Of a DNA stretch of 64,000 nt, positions 55,559 to 63,066 are shown one piece after another. Under the pieces are notes generated by a model, which saw nothing but the letters and a program-made list of their open reading frames with translations, did not search any database and was not told the DNA's origin. Origin of the DNA: VXNJ01 sp009840625 (lineage in GTDB: Bacteria > Chloroflexota > UBA11872 > VXNJ01); contig OZ242304.1 in NCBI GenBank assembly GCA_965207915.1, positions 1,116,001 to 1,180,000 of the forward strand. Reading direction: 5' to 3'. Position 1 is the stretch's first letter. Each line of letters begins with the position of its first letter. The position numbers were made by a program, and so were the translations under genes.

Positions 55559-56682
55559 TGTCCTGCTTCAGAGATGTGGCGACACATCCGGCTGCTTCTC
55601 AGGCATAGATTCTGCCCTTGCCGATGACTTCCTCGGGGGTACGTCCGCGGTTCCATCTGCCGGTGTGGGCCCGATCGCGGTTGTAGAAGCGCAGGTACCG
55701 GTTCAGCTCCCGCCGCAGCCCGGTCTGCTTGGGCACCAGGTAGCGGGCGAAGGCCGGCTTCCAGCACTCCTCCAGGATCGTTCCCTGGACCCGCTCCACG
55801 CAGCCGTTGGTCTGCGGCCGCCCGGCATGGATGAACTTCTGCCGGCCGCCCAGGCTGGCTACGGTCCGCCCGAACTGCCTGGCCCGGAACTCGGAGCCGT
55901 TGTCGGTCATCGCGTTCTCCAGCTTCCAGCCGCGGGCAGATAGGTCCCTGGCGACTCTGCGGGCCAGCCGCGACGTCCACCTGGCGGCGGGATTGCGGGG
56001 ACTGGTGTGCAGCTCGGCCCAGACGAAGGAGGAGGCCACGTCGATCGCCGTGTACTGCCATAAGGTCCCGCGGCTGCCGGAGAGCCTTCCGATATGGAAG
56101 CAGTCAAGCTGCACCAGCTGCCCGGGACGGTCGGCCTGCAGGTGGCGCTCGGGCCGCGGAGCCTCTCGCTCCGGCGCGGGCGGGGCGGCATAGCCGGCCA
56201 CCAACGCCAGACGCTTGGCGCGGGTATTGAGCCCGTGGCGCTTCAGCACCCGCCAGATGCCCGACGGGGAGACTTTGATCCCGCCCCACTTGGGGCGCTG
56301 AAGTTCGGCGGCGACCCGGGCCGGTCCGAGACCGGGGCTGCCGATCGCAAAGGCCAGGATGCGCTGCTCGATAAGCGGCGAGATCGAGTTCGGCATCTGC
56401 GGCCGGCGCCGTTCCCGGGGTCGCAGGATGCCGAGACCGTAGCGGTCGGCCTGGGCCCTCCAGCGGTAGTAGGTGGAGTGGTGGATGCCCATCGCCCGGC
56501 AGGCGGCGCGGACGCTGCCGATTTCTGAGGCCAGCGCCAATGTGCGCAGGCGGTAGCGGTAAATTGAGTCCTCGGGGGTCATGGCAGGAATCTTTCGCTG
56601 CGAGTGGTATCACAGCAGGATGCCTTAAATGACCCCTAAGTAATCAGGTGCTCACCCGTCGCAGGTACTCGGAAATAGGACA
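55559..56682 (-). mobile_element. Complete IS481-family element with 8-bp target duplication
   Basis: The 1124-bp element starts TGTCCTGCTTCAGAG and ends, inverted, TGTCCTATTTCCGAG (12 of 15 match), with the TGT...ACA ends of IS481. Identical GGCTAGGG flanks lie at 55551-55558 and 56683-56690. It carries a single transposase gene on the minus strand and interrupts a lipoprotein gene in the same orientation. Deleting it with one GGCTAGGG restores the frame. Confidence 0.92.
55599..56582 (-). CDS. IS481-family transposase
   Basis: This is a 327-aa protein. The N-terminal helix-turn-helix (LASEIGSVRAACRAMGIHHSTYYRWR) precedes an rve-type DDE integrase core: Asp in LVQLDCFHIG, Asp in MTDNGSEF and Glu in NGCVERVQGTILEE. 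RAHTGRWNRGRTPEEV ends the core in the usual IS481 fashion. ATG 56582. It is intact. Confidence 0.93.
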   Translation of the reverse strand: MTPEDSIYRYRLRTLALASEIGSVRAACRAMGIHHSTYYRWRAQADRYGLGILRPRERRRPQMPNSISPLIEQRILAFAIGSPGLGPARVAAELQRPKWGGIKVSPSGIWRVLKRHGLNTRAKRLALVAGYAAPPAPEREAPRPERHLQADRPGQLVQLDCFHIGRLSGSRGTLWQYTAIDVASSFVWAELHTSPRNPAARWTSRLARRVARDLSARGWKLENAMTDNGSEFRARQFGRTVASLGGRQKFIHAGRPQTNGCVERVQGTILEECWKPAFARYLVPKQTGLRRELNRYLRFYNRDRAHTGRWNRGRTPEEVIGKGRIYA

Positions 56683-56929
56683 GGCTAGGGGTCGGCGTTG
56701 CCGGCGGCGAAGTCGGGACCACCGGTGCAGGGAGCGGGGTGACGGCAACCGGCGGAGGGAAAGACGTTAGTGGGCCGGGTGTCGACGGCGCAGCGCCAGT
56801 GCCGGCGATGCCCTCGCAGGCGACGAGGAAAAGCGCCAGAGCTCCCAGGGCGATGGCGCGGGCGATTCCCGGCGGTCGCGATCGCCAGAGATTTTTAAAC
56901 TGCGGCCAGGCGATGGAAGGCCTCGTCAT
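56683..56929 (-). pseudogene. N-terminal part of the split HExxH lipoprotein gene
   Basis: ATG 56929 begins a signal peptide (IALGALALFLVAC) with a lipobox LVAC, followed by a Pro/Thr-rich tether (STPGPLTSFPPPVAVTP, then PATPTPS) that runs into the IS481 at the GGCTAGGG target. The tether matches the PSPTPQPPRPH on the far side. Joined, the coding length is 2952 bp (983 residues). As it stands, the frame terminates in the IS after about 13 foreign residues (YFRVPATGEHLIT). Confidence 0.88.
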
Positions 56930-56973
56930 ATGTGGTGAGTTCTCTCCGGCCGCCATTTCAGCCGCCGGTGTGA

Positions 56974-57339
56974 TTACCTTCCCTGCGGCCAGTGCCGGAG
57001 CCGGTAGTAGGTAAGACCGATGGCCGGGATGATCGCAAACAGCAGCGGCAGCCAAGCATCACCTTGCTGGGCACCGGCCGCGATCGATATGGCAAGGCCC
57101 AGATCGGCCAGGATGTTCAGCACTAACAGCCCCGCCACCGTTCGCCGGGTTGCCGCCGGCGCAGCCGGTGCCAACAGGCCCACCAGCAGCGCCACCGCGG
57201 CGATCGGGTGCAGACCGACCAGGATCCCGCGCGAGAAGACGTCGCCCCCGTCGGCAAAAATTCCCACCAGGGCCACCGCGCCGGTCAGCAGAACCTGAAT
57301 CGCGGCCAGGATCAGCATCGGGATCCGCAACAACCTCAC
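56974..57339 (-). CDS. Four-helix membrane protein between nuclease-like and lipoprotein genes
   Basis: This is a 121-aa protein from GTG 57339 with AGGT upstream. The open frame continues 5' into the nuclease-like gene, but that extension is out of frame with it and was rejected. Four helices are visible: LILAAIQVLLTGAVALVGIFA, IAAVALLVGLLAPAA, VAGLLVLNILADLGLAISIAA, and LLFAIIPAIGLTYY. It lies 18 bp after the nuclease-like stop and 45 bp before the lipoprotein start, so the three are an operon. The function is unknown. Confidence 0.65.
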   Translation of the reverse strand: MRLLRIPMLILAAIQVLLTGAVALVGIFADGGDVFSRGILVGLHPIAAVALLVGLLAPAAPAATRRTVAGLLVLNILADLGLAISIAAGAQQGDAWLPLLFAIIPAIGLTYYRLRHWPQGR

Positions 57340-57356
57340 CGATTTACCTGGGCGGG

Positions 57357-58919
57357 CTAGCCCAGCTTCCCCACCTGGCTGCGCGAATACCGCCCGCTGG
57401 TGCCCAGCAGGCCGAGCGGGAACGGCTCCTCGCGCTTCTTGTTCTCCGGGCTTGCCCACTCCTCGGCCAGGGCCTTAAGCTCGCCGGCGGTTATCAGGGC
57501 GATGGCGCGGTCGTAGTGCTCGACCCGGTACCTGGTCGCCTCGAACTCGGACTCCTCGGTGAACGCAGGGCCGATCACCAGGAAGATCGGCACCAGCTTC
57601 TCGGCCTTGTCCATGTAGCCGTCGAACTGGTTGATATGGTCGCGCAGGTTCACCGGCGACTCCTTGGACTTGTTGTCCCACATCAGGTAGCGCGGACCCA
57701 AACTGAGCAGGCCGTCGGGATGGTTGGAGCCGGGCTGCTTGAGCGGAGTGTGCTTTAGCTTTTCGGAGAACAGGTAGTTGGTGGCTTCCTCGAACTTGCT
57801 CTCGGTCTCCAGGTCCTTCTCGATCACTCCCTGGGACCGGAGCAGGGCGTAATCGCGCCTGGCCAGGGCCGCGTAGTACTCGTACCAGCTCGCCCGCTTG
57901 TCGTCGGCGTGCTCGGCCGCCGGGCGCCGCCGGTCGAAGTGGGCGATGATGCGCCCAACCATCTCGTCAGTGGTGCCGACAACGGCCTCGCCCAGATCGC
58001 GGCACCATCGAGAGAGCTGCTTGTTGGTGAGCCCGTAGTAGGGGTTCTTGCTGCAGATAGCCTTCGACGCCGGGACGTAGTTGATGACCAGGCTGGTCAG
58101 GATCTCGCGGGTGTCGCGTGGGCCGTACTCGATCGAGTTCTTGCCCAGGACGTTCTGCAGATGCGCCTTGCGGCGGACCGGTCGCTCTTCCATCAGTGCC
58201 CGATAGGCCTCGGTGCGCATCTCCCGGCCAACGATCCGGCGGATCAGCTCGGCCAACTCCTGGGGGATAAGGTCCACGTCGATGTCGTCGTCGCGGCGGA
58301 TCACGAACAGCAGCCCCAGGCCCTGCAGGAGCCTTCGGGTCTCGTCGATCTCGTCGCGCACGTGCAACCTGTTGCCCGGCTGCGGATACACCCCGAGCTT
58401 GGATTCCATGAGGCGGTGATCGGTCTCGTTGATGGAGAGTTGCCCGCGCAGCTTGCGCAGCAGGTTCACCTCGTCGGGCGACTTGTCGTTATCGCCCTCC
58501 CAGGCAGTCCCCAGCACGAATTCGTAGAGCTTTAGGCTGTCGTGGCGCTTTGAATCCTGACTAGCGCAGCCCAGGTCGGAGAGTTCGATCTCGTTGGAGC
58601 GATCGACCAGGCCCTGCTCGAAGGCGATGACCGCCTCCTCGGTCTCGCTGCAGGGTAGTTCGAACCCGAACTGATCCAAGAGCACGTCGACAAGGAGCAG
58701 GCGCGATAGCACCCGCAGGTGGTTGCTCTCTTCCTTAAACAAGGCCTGGTTGAGATTGGCCCGCACCGTCTCTTCGTGAAGGTACTGGGGCCTTACTTTC
58801 ACCAGGGCCTCGCGCAGCTCGTCGATCGAGAGCCGGCGGTGGTCGAGGACGTGTGCGCCGGCGATCCGATGCAGGTCGTGGTAGCGGGGTATCGCCGCGA
58901 CCGCGTCGTCGAACTTCAT
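57357..58919 (-). CDS. SAP-like / FokI-like PD-(D/E)XK nuclease-domain protein, copy 2
   Basis: This is a 520-aa protein, the same length as the copy at 6937 and about 70% identical by eye, highest in the C-terminal third. All proposed active-site residues are conserved: HPDGLLSL, MWDNKSKE and HINQFDGYM. The SAP-like segment reads LTNKQLSRWCRDLGE...GTTDEMVGRIIAHFD. ATG 58919 has AGGAGA seven bases upstream. The longer frame to 58976 was rejected because copy 1 also begins at MKFDDAV. It is GC-rich like the core genome, unlike copy 1. It is the first gene of a row with a small membrane protein and the HExxH lipoprotein. Confidence 0.8.
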   Translation of the reverse strand: MKFDDAVAAIPRYHDLHRIAGAHVLDHRRLSIDELREALVKVRPQYLHEETVRANLNQALFKEESNHLRVLSRLLLVDVLLDQFGFELPCSETEEAVIAFEQGLVDRSNEIELSDLGCASQDSKRHDSLKLYEFVLGTAWEGDNDKSPDEVNLLRKLRGQLSINETDHRLMESKLGVYPQPGNRLHVRDEIDETRRLLQGLGLLFVIRRDDDIDVDLIPQELAELIRRIVGREMRTEAYRALMEERPVRRKAHLQNVLGKNSIEYGPRDTREILTSLVINYVPASKAICSKNPYYGLTNKQLSRWCRDLGEAVVGTTDEMVGRIIAHFDRRRPAAEHADDKRASWYEYYAALARRDYALLRSQGVIEKDLETESKFEEATNYLFSEKLKHTPLKQPGSNHPDGLLSLGPRYLMWDNKSKESPVNLRDHINQFDGYMDKAEKLVPIFLVIGPAFTEESEFEATRYRVEHYDRAIALITAGELKALAEEWASPENKKREEPFPLGLLGTSGRYSRSQVGKLG

Positions 58920-59217
58920 GTTTCTTCTCCTACAACTCTGCGACCGGTGCTGGGGCCAGCCTCGCCCCTCCTGCAAGGATCAAGCAATTGTGACCTTGCA
59001 GAGGCTGGCAGCACATGTTCTCCAAAGCACTGGATCAGAAATCGCGGACTAACTAACGCGGTAACCGGCCGGCCGCTTTCCGGATAGAACGCTAAATCCG
59101 CAACCAACCGGACGTTTCTAGCAGGTCTGCTCTCGGCCCCGGCCGCACCCCTTCCCCAGGGGCGGCGGCGGCCAGGGATCCGGCCCGCTGCGAACGCGAG
59201 CGCCTGTCCCGTCGACG
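58920..59217. other. Intergenic region of nuclease-like copy 2
   Basis: This is the roughly 300-bp divergent gap holding the promoter of the nuclease-like operon and of the VOC gene. No motif was identified with confidence. Confidence 0.35.
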
Positions 59218-59706
59218 ATGGATTATTTCCCGGCAGGTGCGACACCGGACTTTTGGGACCGAACTACACGCTCCAACAACTGTGAATTCCTTCAGGGAAT
59301 TGCCCTGCGGCACACTACACTCCGCGAAAAGGAGCGATGCGACATCAATCGCGTTCAGGGATTTGGCGGATTCTTTTTCCGGGCCAGGGACCCCGACAAG
59401 CTTGCCAAGTGGTATCGGGATCACCTTGGCATCGACCCCGCCCCGCAGGACATGGAGATGCAGCCCTGGGTCACCGATTCCGGGGTCACGGTCTTCGCAC
59501 CCTTTGCCGCGGACACGGACTACTTCGCAGCCGACAAGGCTTTCATGCTCAATTTCCGGGTGGTCGATTTGGCGGCGATGATAGGCCAACTCGAATCGGC
59601 GGGAATCGATGTCAGCCACGAAAGCGAAATGGCCGGCATCGGACGCTTCGCCCGCATCCACGACCCCGAGGGGAACCCCATCGAGCTTTGGGAGCCCGAG
59701 TCGTAA
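59218..59706 (+). CDS. VOC (glyoxalase/bleomycin-resistance) family protein, uncertain start
   Basis: The domain GFGGFFFRARDPDKLAKWYRDHLGI to GRFARIHDPEGNPIELWEPE is a VOC fold with a C-terminal metal-binding Glu in PIELWE. It is too short and unspecific to assign a reaction. The start is odd. ATG 59218 would give about 47 extra residues unlike the family, while a strong AAAAGGAG at 59328-59335 precedes an ATG at 59337 in the wrong frame. An ATC in the right frame lies nine bases after that site. Either a non-standard start or a one-base change near 59335-59350 is likely. Confidence 0.75.
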   Translation: MDYFPAGATPDFWDRTTRSNNCEFLQGIALRHTTLREKERCDINRVQGFGGFFFRARDPDKLAKWYRDHLGIDPAPQDMEMQPWVTDSGVTVFAPFAADTDYFAADKAFMLNFRVVDLAAMIGQLESAGIDVSHESEMAGIGRFARIHDPEGNPIELWEPES

Positions 59707-60045
59707 GGAGATTGCCAGGCAGATGTGTCGCGATGGCCCAAACGGCGGCAACGCCATAAAACTCGCCGCCAGCCCGGTTGCCGGCCAGCAGCATCGGGCG
59801 GGCCGGCGGGGGTCCCGCGTGTCGAAGTCAACCTGCCGCCCCCGCGGCCGCTTACCCGGCCGCGGCAGCATTCGACAACCCATCCGAACGCGCATTGGTC
59901 CGCCGCCGGGATTGGTCCGGAGGCCAACGGGACCCCGGCCGGTCCGGTCATTGAGGGGCGGACTGGTAGTCCGTCATTGGGGCGCGTCATTCGACCTGCC
60001 CGGGCCGCGCGCGACTCCTTGCGGACCGGCGCCTGGACGGAAGCG

Positions 60046-60780
60046 ATGAGCCACGTCTTCGAAGCAGATCGGATCGAATTCAGCTACGGCGCGTTGAGCG
60101 TACTGCGCGGCCTGTCCCTGGGCGTGGACAAGTCCGAGATATTCGGAATCCTGGGGGCCAACGGCGCCGGCAAGACCACCCTGTTACGAATGCCGGTCGG
60201 GCTGCTCAAGCCCGCGGCGGGCTCTATCAGGGTGTTCGGCGAGGCACCGTCGGCGCGCAACAACGCCCGGATCGGTTACATGCCGCAGCAGAGCGCCCTG
60301 TACCAGGAGCTGACCGCCCGTCAAAACGTTGATTTCTTCGCGCGGATGTACGGGCTTGCCCGCGCCGCCGGGCGACGCGCAGCCGTCGACCGGGCGCTCG
60401 AGTGGGTGGAGCTGAGCCGACGCCAGGACGACCCGCTGACCCGCCTCAGCGGGGGCATGCGCCAGCGCGTGAGTCTGGCGGTCGCGCTGGTGCACGAGCC
60501 AGAACTGCTGATCCTGGACGAACCGACCGTCGGGTTGGACCCTGAGCTGCGGGCCACTTTCTGGGCCAATTTTTCGGAGATGGCCGCTTCCGGAACCACG
60601 TTGATCATTTCAAGCCACACGATGGATGACGCGGCCCACTGCCATCGGCTTGCCTTTATCCAGGACGGCAAGACGGTGGCGCTGGGGGCCCCGGAAGAAT
60701 TGCGGGCCGCCGCCGGCGGCGACGATCCCAGCCTGGAGGACGCTTTCCTACACTTTGTCCGGCAGGGCGGTCGAACATGA
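60046..60780 (+). CDS. ABC exporter ATPase subunit
   Basis: This is a 244-aa ATPase of the DrrA/CcmA-like (ABC-2 exporter) group. Walker A is GANGAGKTTLL, the Q-loop MPQQSALYQELTARQN, the signature LSGGMRQRVSLAVAL, Walker B LLILDEPTVGLDPELR and the H-loop SSHTMDDA. ATG 60046 follows GGACGGAAG. The longer frame from 59725 is Pro/Arg-rich and was rejected. It overlaps the permease start by ATGA. Confidence 0.93.
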   Translation: MSHVFEADRIEFSYGALSVLRGLSLGVDKSEIFGILGANGAGKTTLLRMPVGLLKPAAGSIRVFGEAPSARNNARIGYMPQQSALYQELTARQNVDFFARMYGLARAAGRRAAVDRALEWVELSRRQDDPLTRLSGGMRQRVSLAVALVHEPELLILDEPTVGLDPELRATFWANFSEMAASGTTLIISSHTMDDAAHCHRLAFIQDGKTVALGAPEELRAAAGGDDPSLEDAFLHFVRQGGRT

Positions 60781-61508
60781 CCATCGACCGCACGTTGGCG
60801 ATTTCCACCCGGATCATCCACCAGATCACCCGCGACCACCGCTCCCTGGCGCTGATCATCGTCGCGCCGGTGGTGGTGATGTCGCTGGTCGGGTTTTCAT
60901 TCGCCGATCGCCGCGAAATCCTCGACCTGGTCGCTCCGGGACTCATCGGCACCTTCGTGCTCTTTTTCGTTTTCCTCCTGACCGGGGTGAGTTTTCTGCG
61001 GGAACGGGCTCAGGGAACGATCGAAAGGCTCCTGACCACCCCGGTCGGGCGGGCCGACATATTGGTGGGCTACCTGCTCGGATTCCTGCTGTTTGCCGCA
61101 ATCCAGGCAGTCGTCATCCTGCTCTTCACGATTTTTGCCCTGCAGATCCAATACCAGGGCTCGTTGTGGCAGATATTCGTGCTCCTGGCTCTGGTCACCC
61201 TGGTGGCGGTGAACCTCGGCATCTTCATCTCGACGTTCGCGCGCAACGAATTCCAGGTCGTCCAATTCATCCCGGTCATCCTGATGCCGCAGATTTTTCT
61301 CTCCGGCGCGGTGCTGCCGTTCGAGCAACTCCCCTGGTATTTCCAGGCGGTGGGCCGGTTCCTGCCGCTCACCTACGCGGTTGAGGGACTGAAGGGGCTG
61401 ATGTCGGAAGGCGAAAGCCTTGCCGGGATCGGTTGGGAATTGACCGTCCTGGGGGGATTTGCCCTATTGCTGCTGGTGCTCGCCGCGCTGACCGTGCGAC
61501 GCTCGTAA
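60777..61508 (+). CDS. ABC-2 type permease subunit
   Basis: This is a 243-aa permease with six helices (LALIIVAPVVVMSLVGF, LIGTFVLFFVFLLTGVSFL, GYLLGFLLFAAIQAVVILL, IFVLLALVTLVAVNLGIFI, IPVILMPQIFLSGAVLPF, and GFALLLLVLAALTV). The conserved RERAQGTIERLLTTPV motif is the ABC-2 coupling region. It forms a two-gene exporter with the preceding ATPase. The substrate is unknown (drug, lipid or polysaccharide are typical). Confidence 0.92.
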   Translation: MTIDRTLAISTRIIHQITRDHRSLALIIVAPVVVMSLVGFSFADRREILDLVAPGLIGTFVLFFVFLLTGVSFLRERAQGTIERLLTTPVGRADILVGYLLGFLLFAAIQAVVILLFTIFALQIQYQGSLWQIFVLLALVTLVAVNLGIFISTFARNEFQVVQFIPVILMPQIFLSGAVLPFEQLPWYFQAVGRFLPLTYAVEGLKGLMSEGESLAGIGWELTVLGGFALLLLVLAALTVRRS

Positions 61509-61601
61509 GGCCGTCGCCGGCCGGAGACTAACTTGGCGGCGTAATCGGCGGAACCGGTCCGGGTGGGAGCGTTGCCGGCCAATTTTGAGCCTGCCGCACA
61601 T

Positions 61602-62075
61602 TCAGCAGGCGGGCAGCAGCGATGGGTCCTCGAAAACGCCGTTGGCGAACTGGATTTCCCGGACGTAACAGATCACTTGCTCGATCTGGGCCGGGGAAAT
61701 GCCGGCGACGGGAGGCATGTCGCCGAAATTCCAGTGGTGTTGTCGAACTCCTGCGGCCGCCGCAACGCGAATGCTTCCATCTGAATGGTGATTGGGGTGA
61801 TAGAGCTGATGGATGAGGGTTGGTCCGGCGTAGGTTCCGGCGGCCCCGGCCCCGTGGCACGCCGCGCAATTGCCGGCGAATACCGCCTGGCCGGCCTTGG
61901 CCCCCGGTGAAAATTCGATGTCCGTTACCACGGTCAGGTCGACGGCGGCCCCGCCATATTCGCTCGGATCGGCGGCCTGCTGGCCGCACGCAATCAGAAT
62001 CCCGGCGATCGCAAAGACAATTGCGCCCAGAATCGACAGCCGGCCGATGCGCCCACCGTGTCTGATTCGGTTCAT
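61602..62075 (-). CDS. Cytochrome c lipoprotein
   Basis: This is a 157-aa protein from ATG 62075. A signal helix (ILGAIVFAIAGILIAC) ends in a lipobox, so it is membrane-anchored by lipid. A single haem-binding CAACH (NCAACHGAG) and a Met ligand in FGDMPPVAG give a class I c-type cytochrome, probably in electron transfer at the membrane. Haem attachment is extracytoplasmic. An upstream start (62108) is possible. It is convergent with the ABC pair. Confidence 0.88.
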   Translation of the reverse strand: MNRIRHGGRIGRLSILGAIVFAIAGILIACGQQAADPSEYGGAAVDLTVVTDIEFSPGAKAGQAVFAGNCAACHGAGAAGTYAGPTLIHQLYHPNHHSDGSIRVAAAAGVRQHHWNFGDMPPVAGISPAQIEQVICYVREIQFANGVFEDPSLLPAC

Positions 62076-62125
62076 CGCGTCAATTCCGTGAACCCTAGCC
62101 CTGTCCAAGGCTCAGATGCGGTCGA

Positions 62126-63004
62126 TTAACCGATCTCAAGCGGCAACGAAGGATCCTTGGTGTATTCCGACATTGACCCGTCGTACACCGCAACATTCTC
62201 GTACCCGAGAAGGGTCAGGACGAGAGCGTCGTTGGAAGCCGCAATTCCGCCGCCGCAGTAGAGCAGCACCCGTTCGTCGCGTTCGGCGCCGGCCTCGGCA
62301 AACATCGACGCCAGCTCCGCGGGCGGGCGAAACAGCGCGGTCTCGCGATCGATAAGCGCAATTGACGGCACGTTGGTCGACCCCGGAATGTGCCCGGCGC
62401 GCCCGTAGCGGCGGCCCTGGTCGGCGCCGCTGTGCTGCTCGGGTGCCAGCGCGTTGATCAGGCAGCCGCCATCGGCGGCCAGATACTCCTTGATTTCCTC
62501 GAGGTCGGCGAACCGGCCCGGATCGGGGGTCGGATTGAAGGTCGTCGGGGGGTAATTCGCCGGGTCGGTCGACACCGGCCGTCCCTCGGCCTCCCAACGC
62601 ACCCAGCCCCCGTCCAGGACCGCCGCGTCCGCACAACCCATAGATCGGAACATCCACCACAGGCGGGCCGCCCACTGCGTGCCGACCCGGTCGTAGAGGA
62701 TCAGCTTCGATTGCTCCGAGATCCCGTGCCGGCCGGCGGCGGCGGCGAATTCGGCGGCCGACGGCATCATGAAGCGCAGCTCCTGCGAGTTGTCCGAGAA
62801 GTCCTCCTGCAGGTCGAGGAATCCCGCCCCGGGAATGTGCCCGGCATCATACGCCGCCCGCCCGGACTCGATCAGGTACCCGCCGCCGTCACGAAATCCC
62901 AGGAAGACGGTCGACTCAAAGACGCGGACGTCTTCGTCATGCAGGTGCTCGCCCAACCAGTTGGTCGAGACCAGATATTGGGGATTTTCGAATTCCATGT
63001 TCAT
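62126..63004 (-). CDS. Two-domain rhodanese-type sulfurtransferase
   Basis: This is a 292-aa thiosulfate/3-mercaptopyruvate sulfurtransferase fold. Domain 1 (LVSTNWLGEHLHDEDVRVFES to AAVLDGGWVRWEAEGRPV) is inactive and domain 2 carries the persulfide Cys in LLYCGGGIAAS. This CGGGIxAS loop differs from the CRxGxR/T loops of thiosulfate and mercaptopyruvate enzymes and resembles the CG(S/G)G subgroup. The preferred sulfur donor cannot be told. ATG 63004 (a second ATG at 62998). Confidence 0.9.
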   Translation of the reverse strand: MNMEFENPQYLVSTNWLGEHLHDEDVRVFESTVFLGFRDGGGYLIESGRAAYDAGHIPGAGFLDLQEDFSDNSQELRFMMPSAAEFAAAAGRHGISEQSKLILYDRVGTQWAARLWWMFRSMGCADAAVLDGGWVRWEAEGRPVSTDPANYPPTTFNPTPDPGRFADLEEIKEYLAADGGCLINALAPEQHSGADQGRRYGRAGHIPGSTNVPSIALIDRETALFRPPAELASMFAEAGAERDERVLLYCGGGIAASNDALVLTLLGYENVAVYDGSMSEYTKDPSLPLEIG

Positions 63005-63066
63005 CTCCTGTAGAGGGGTTGCAGCCCCTCAACTGCTCGTGCTTCCGGTTCGCTGCCGATTCGCGA

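Noticed and set aside
55562..56061. N-terminal 165 residues of a 1071-aa frame
   Set aside because: They are the IS481 transposase gene read out of frame; the real gene is split and its N-terminus is at 56683-56929.
57340..57459. N-terminal extension of the small membrane protein
   Set aside because: It overlaps the nuclease-like gene 3' end out of frame; the GTG at 57339 with AGGT is a better start.
59725..60045. 5' extension of the ABC ATPase frame
   Set aside because: Pro/Arg-rich sequence without family similarity; ATG 60046 gives the normal ATPase N-terminus.
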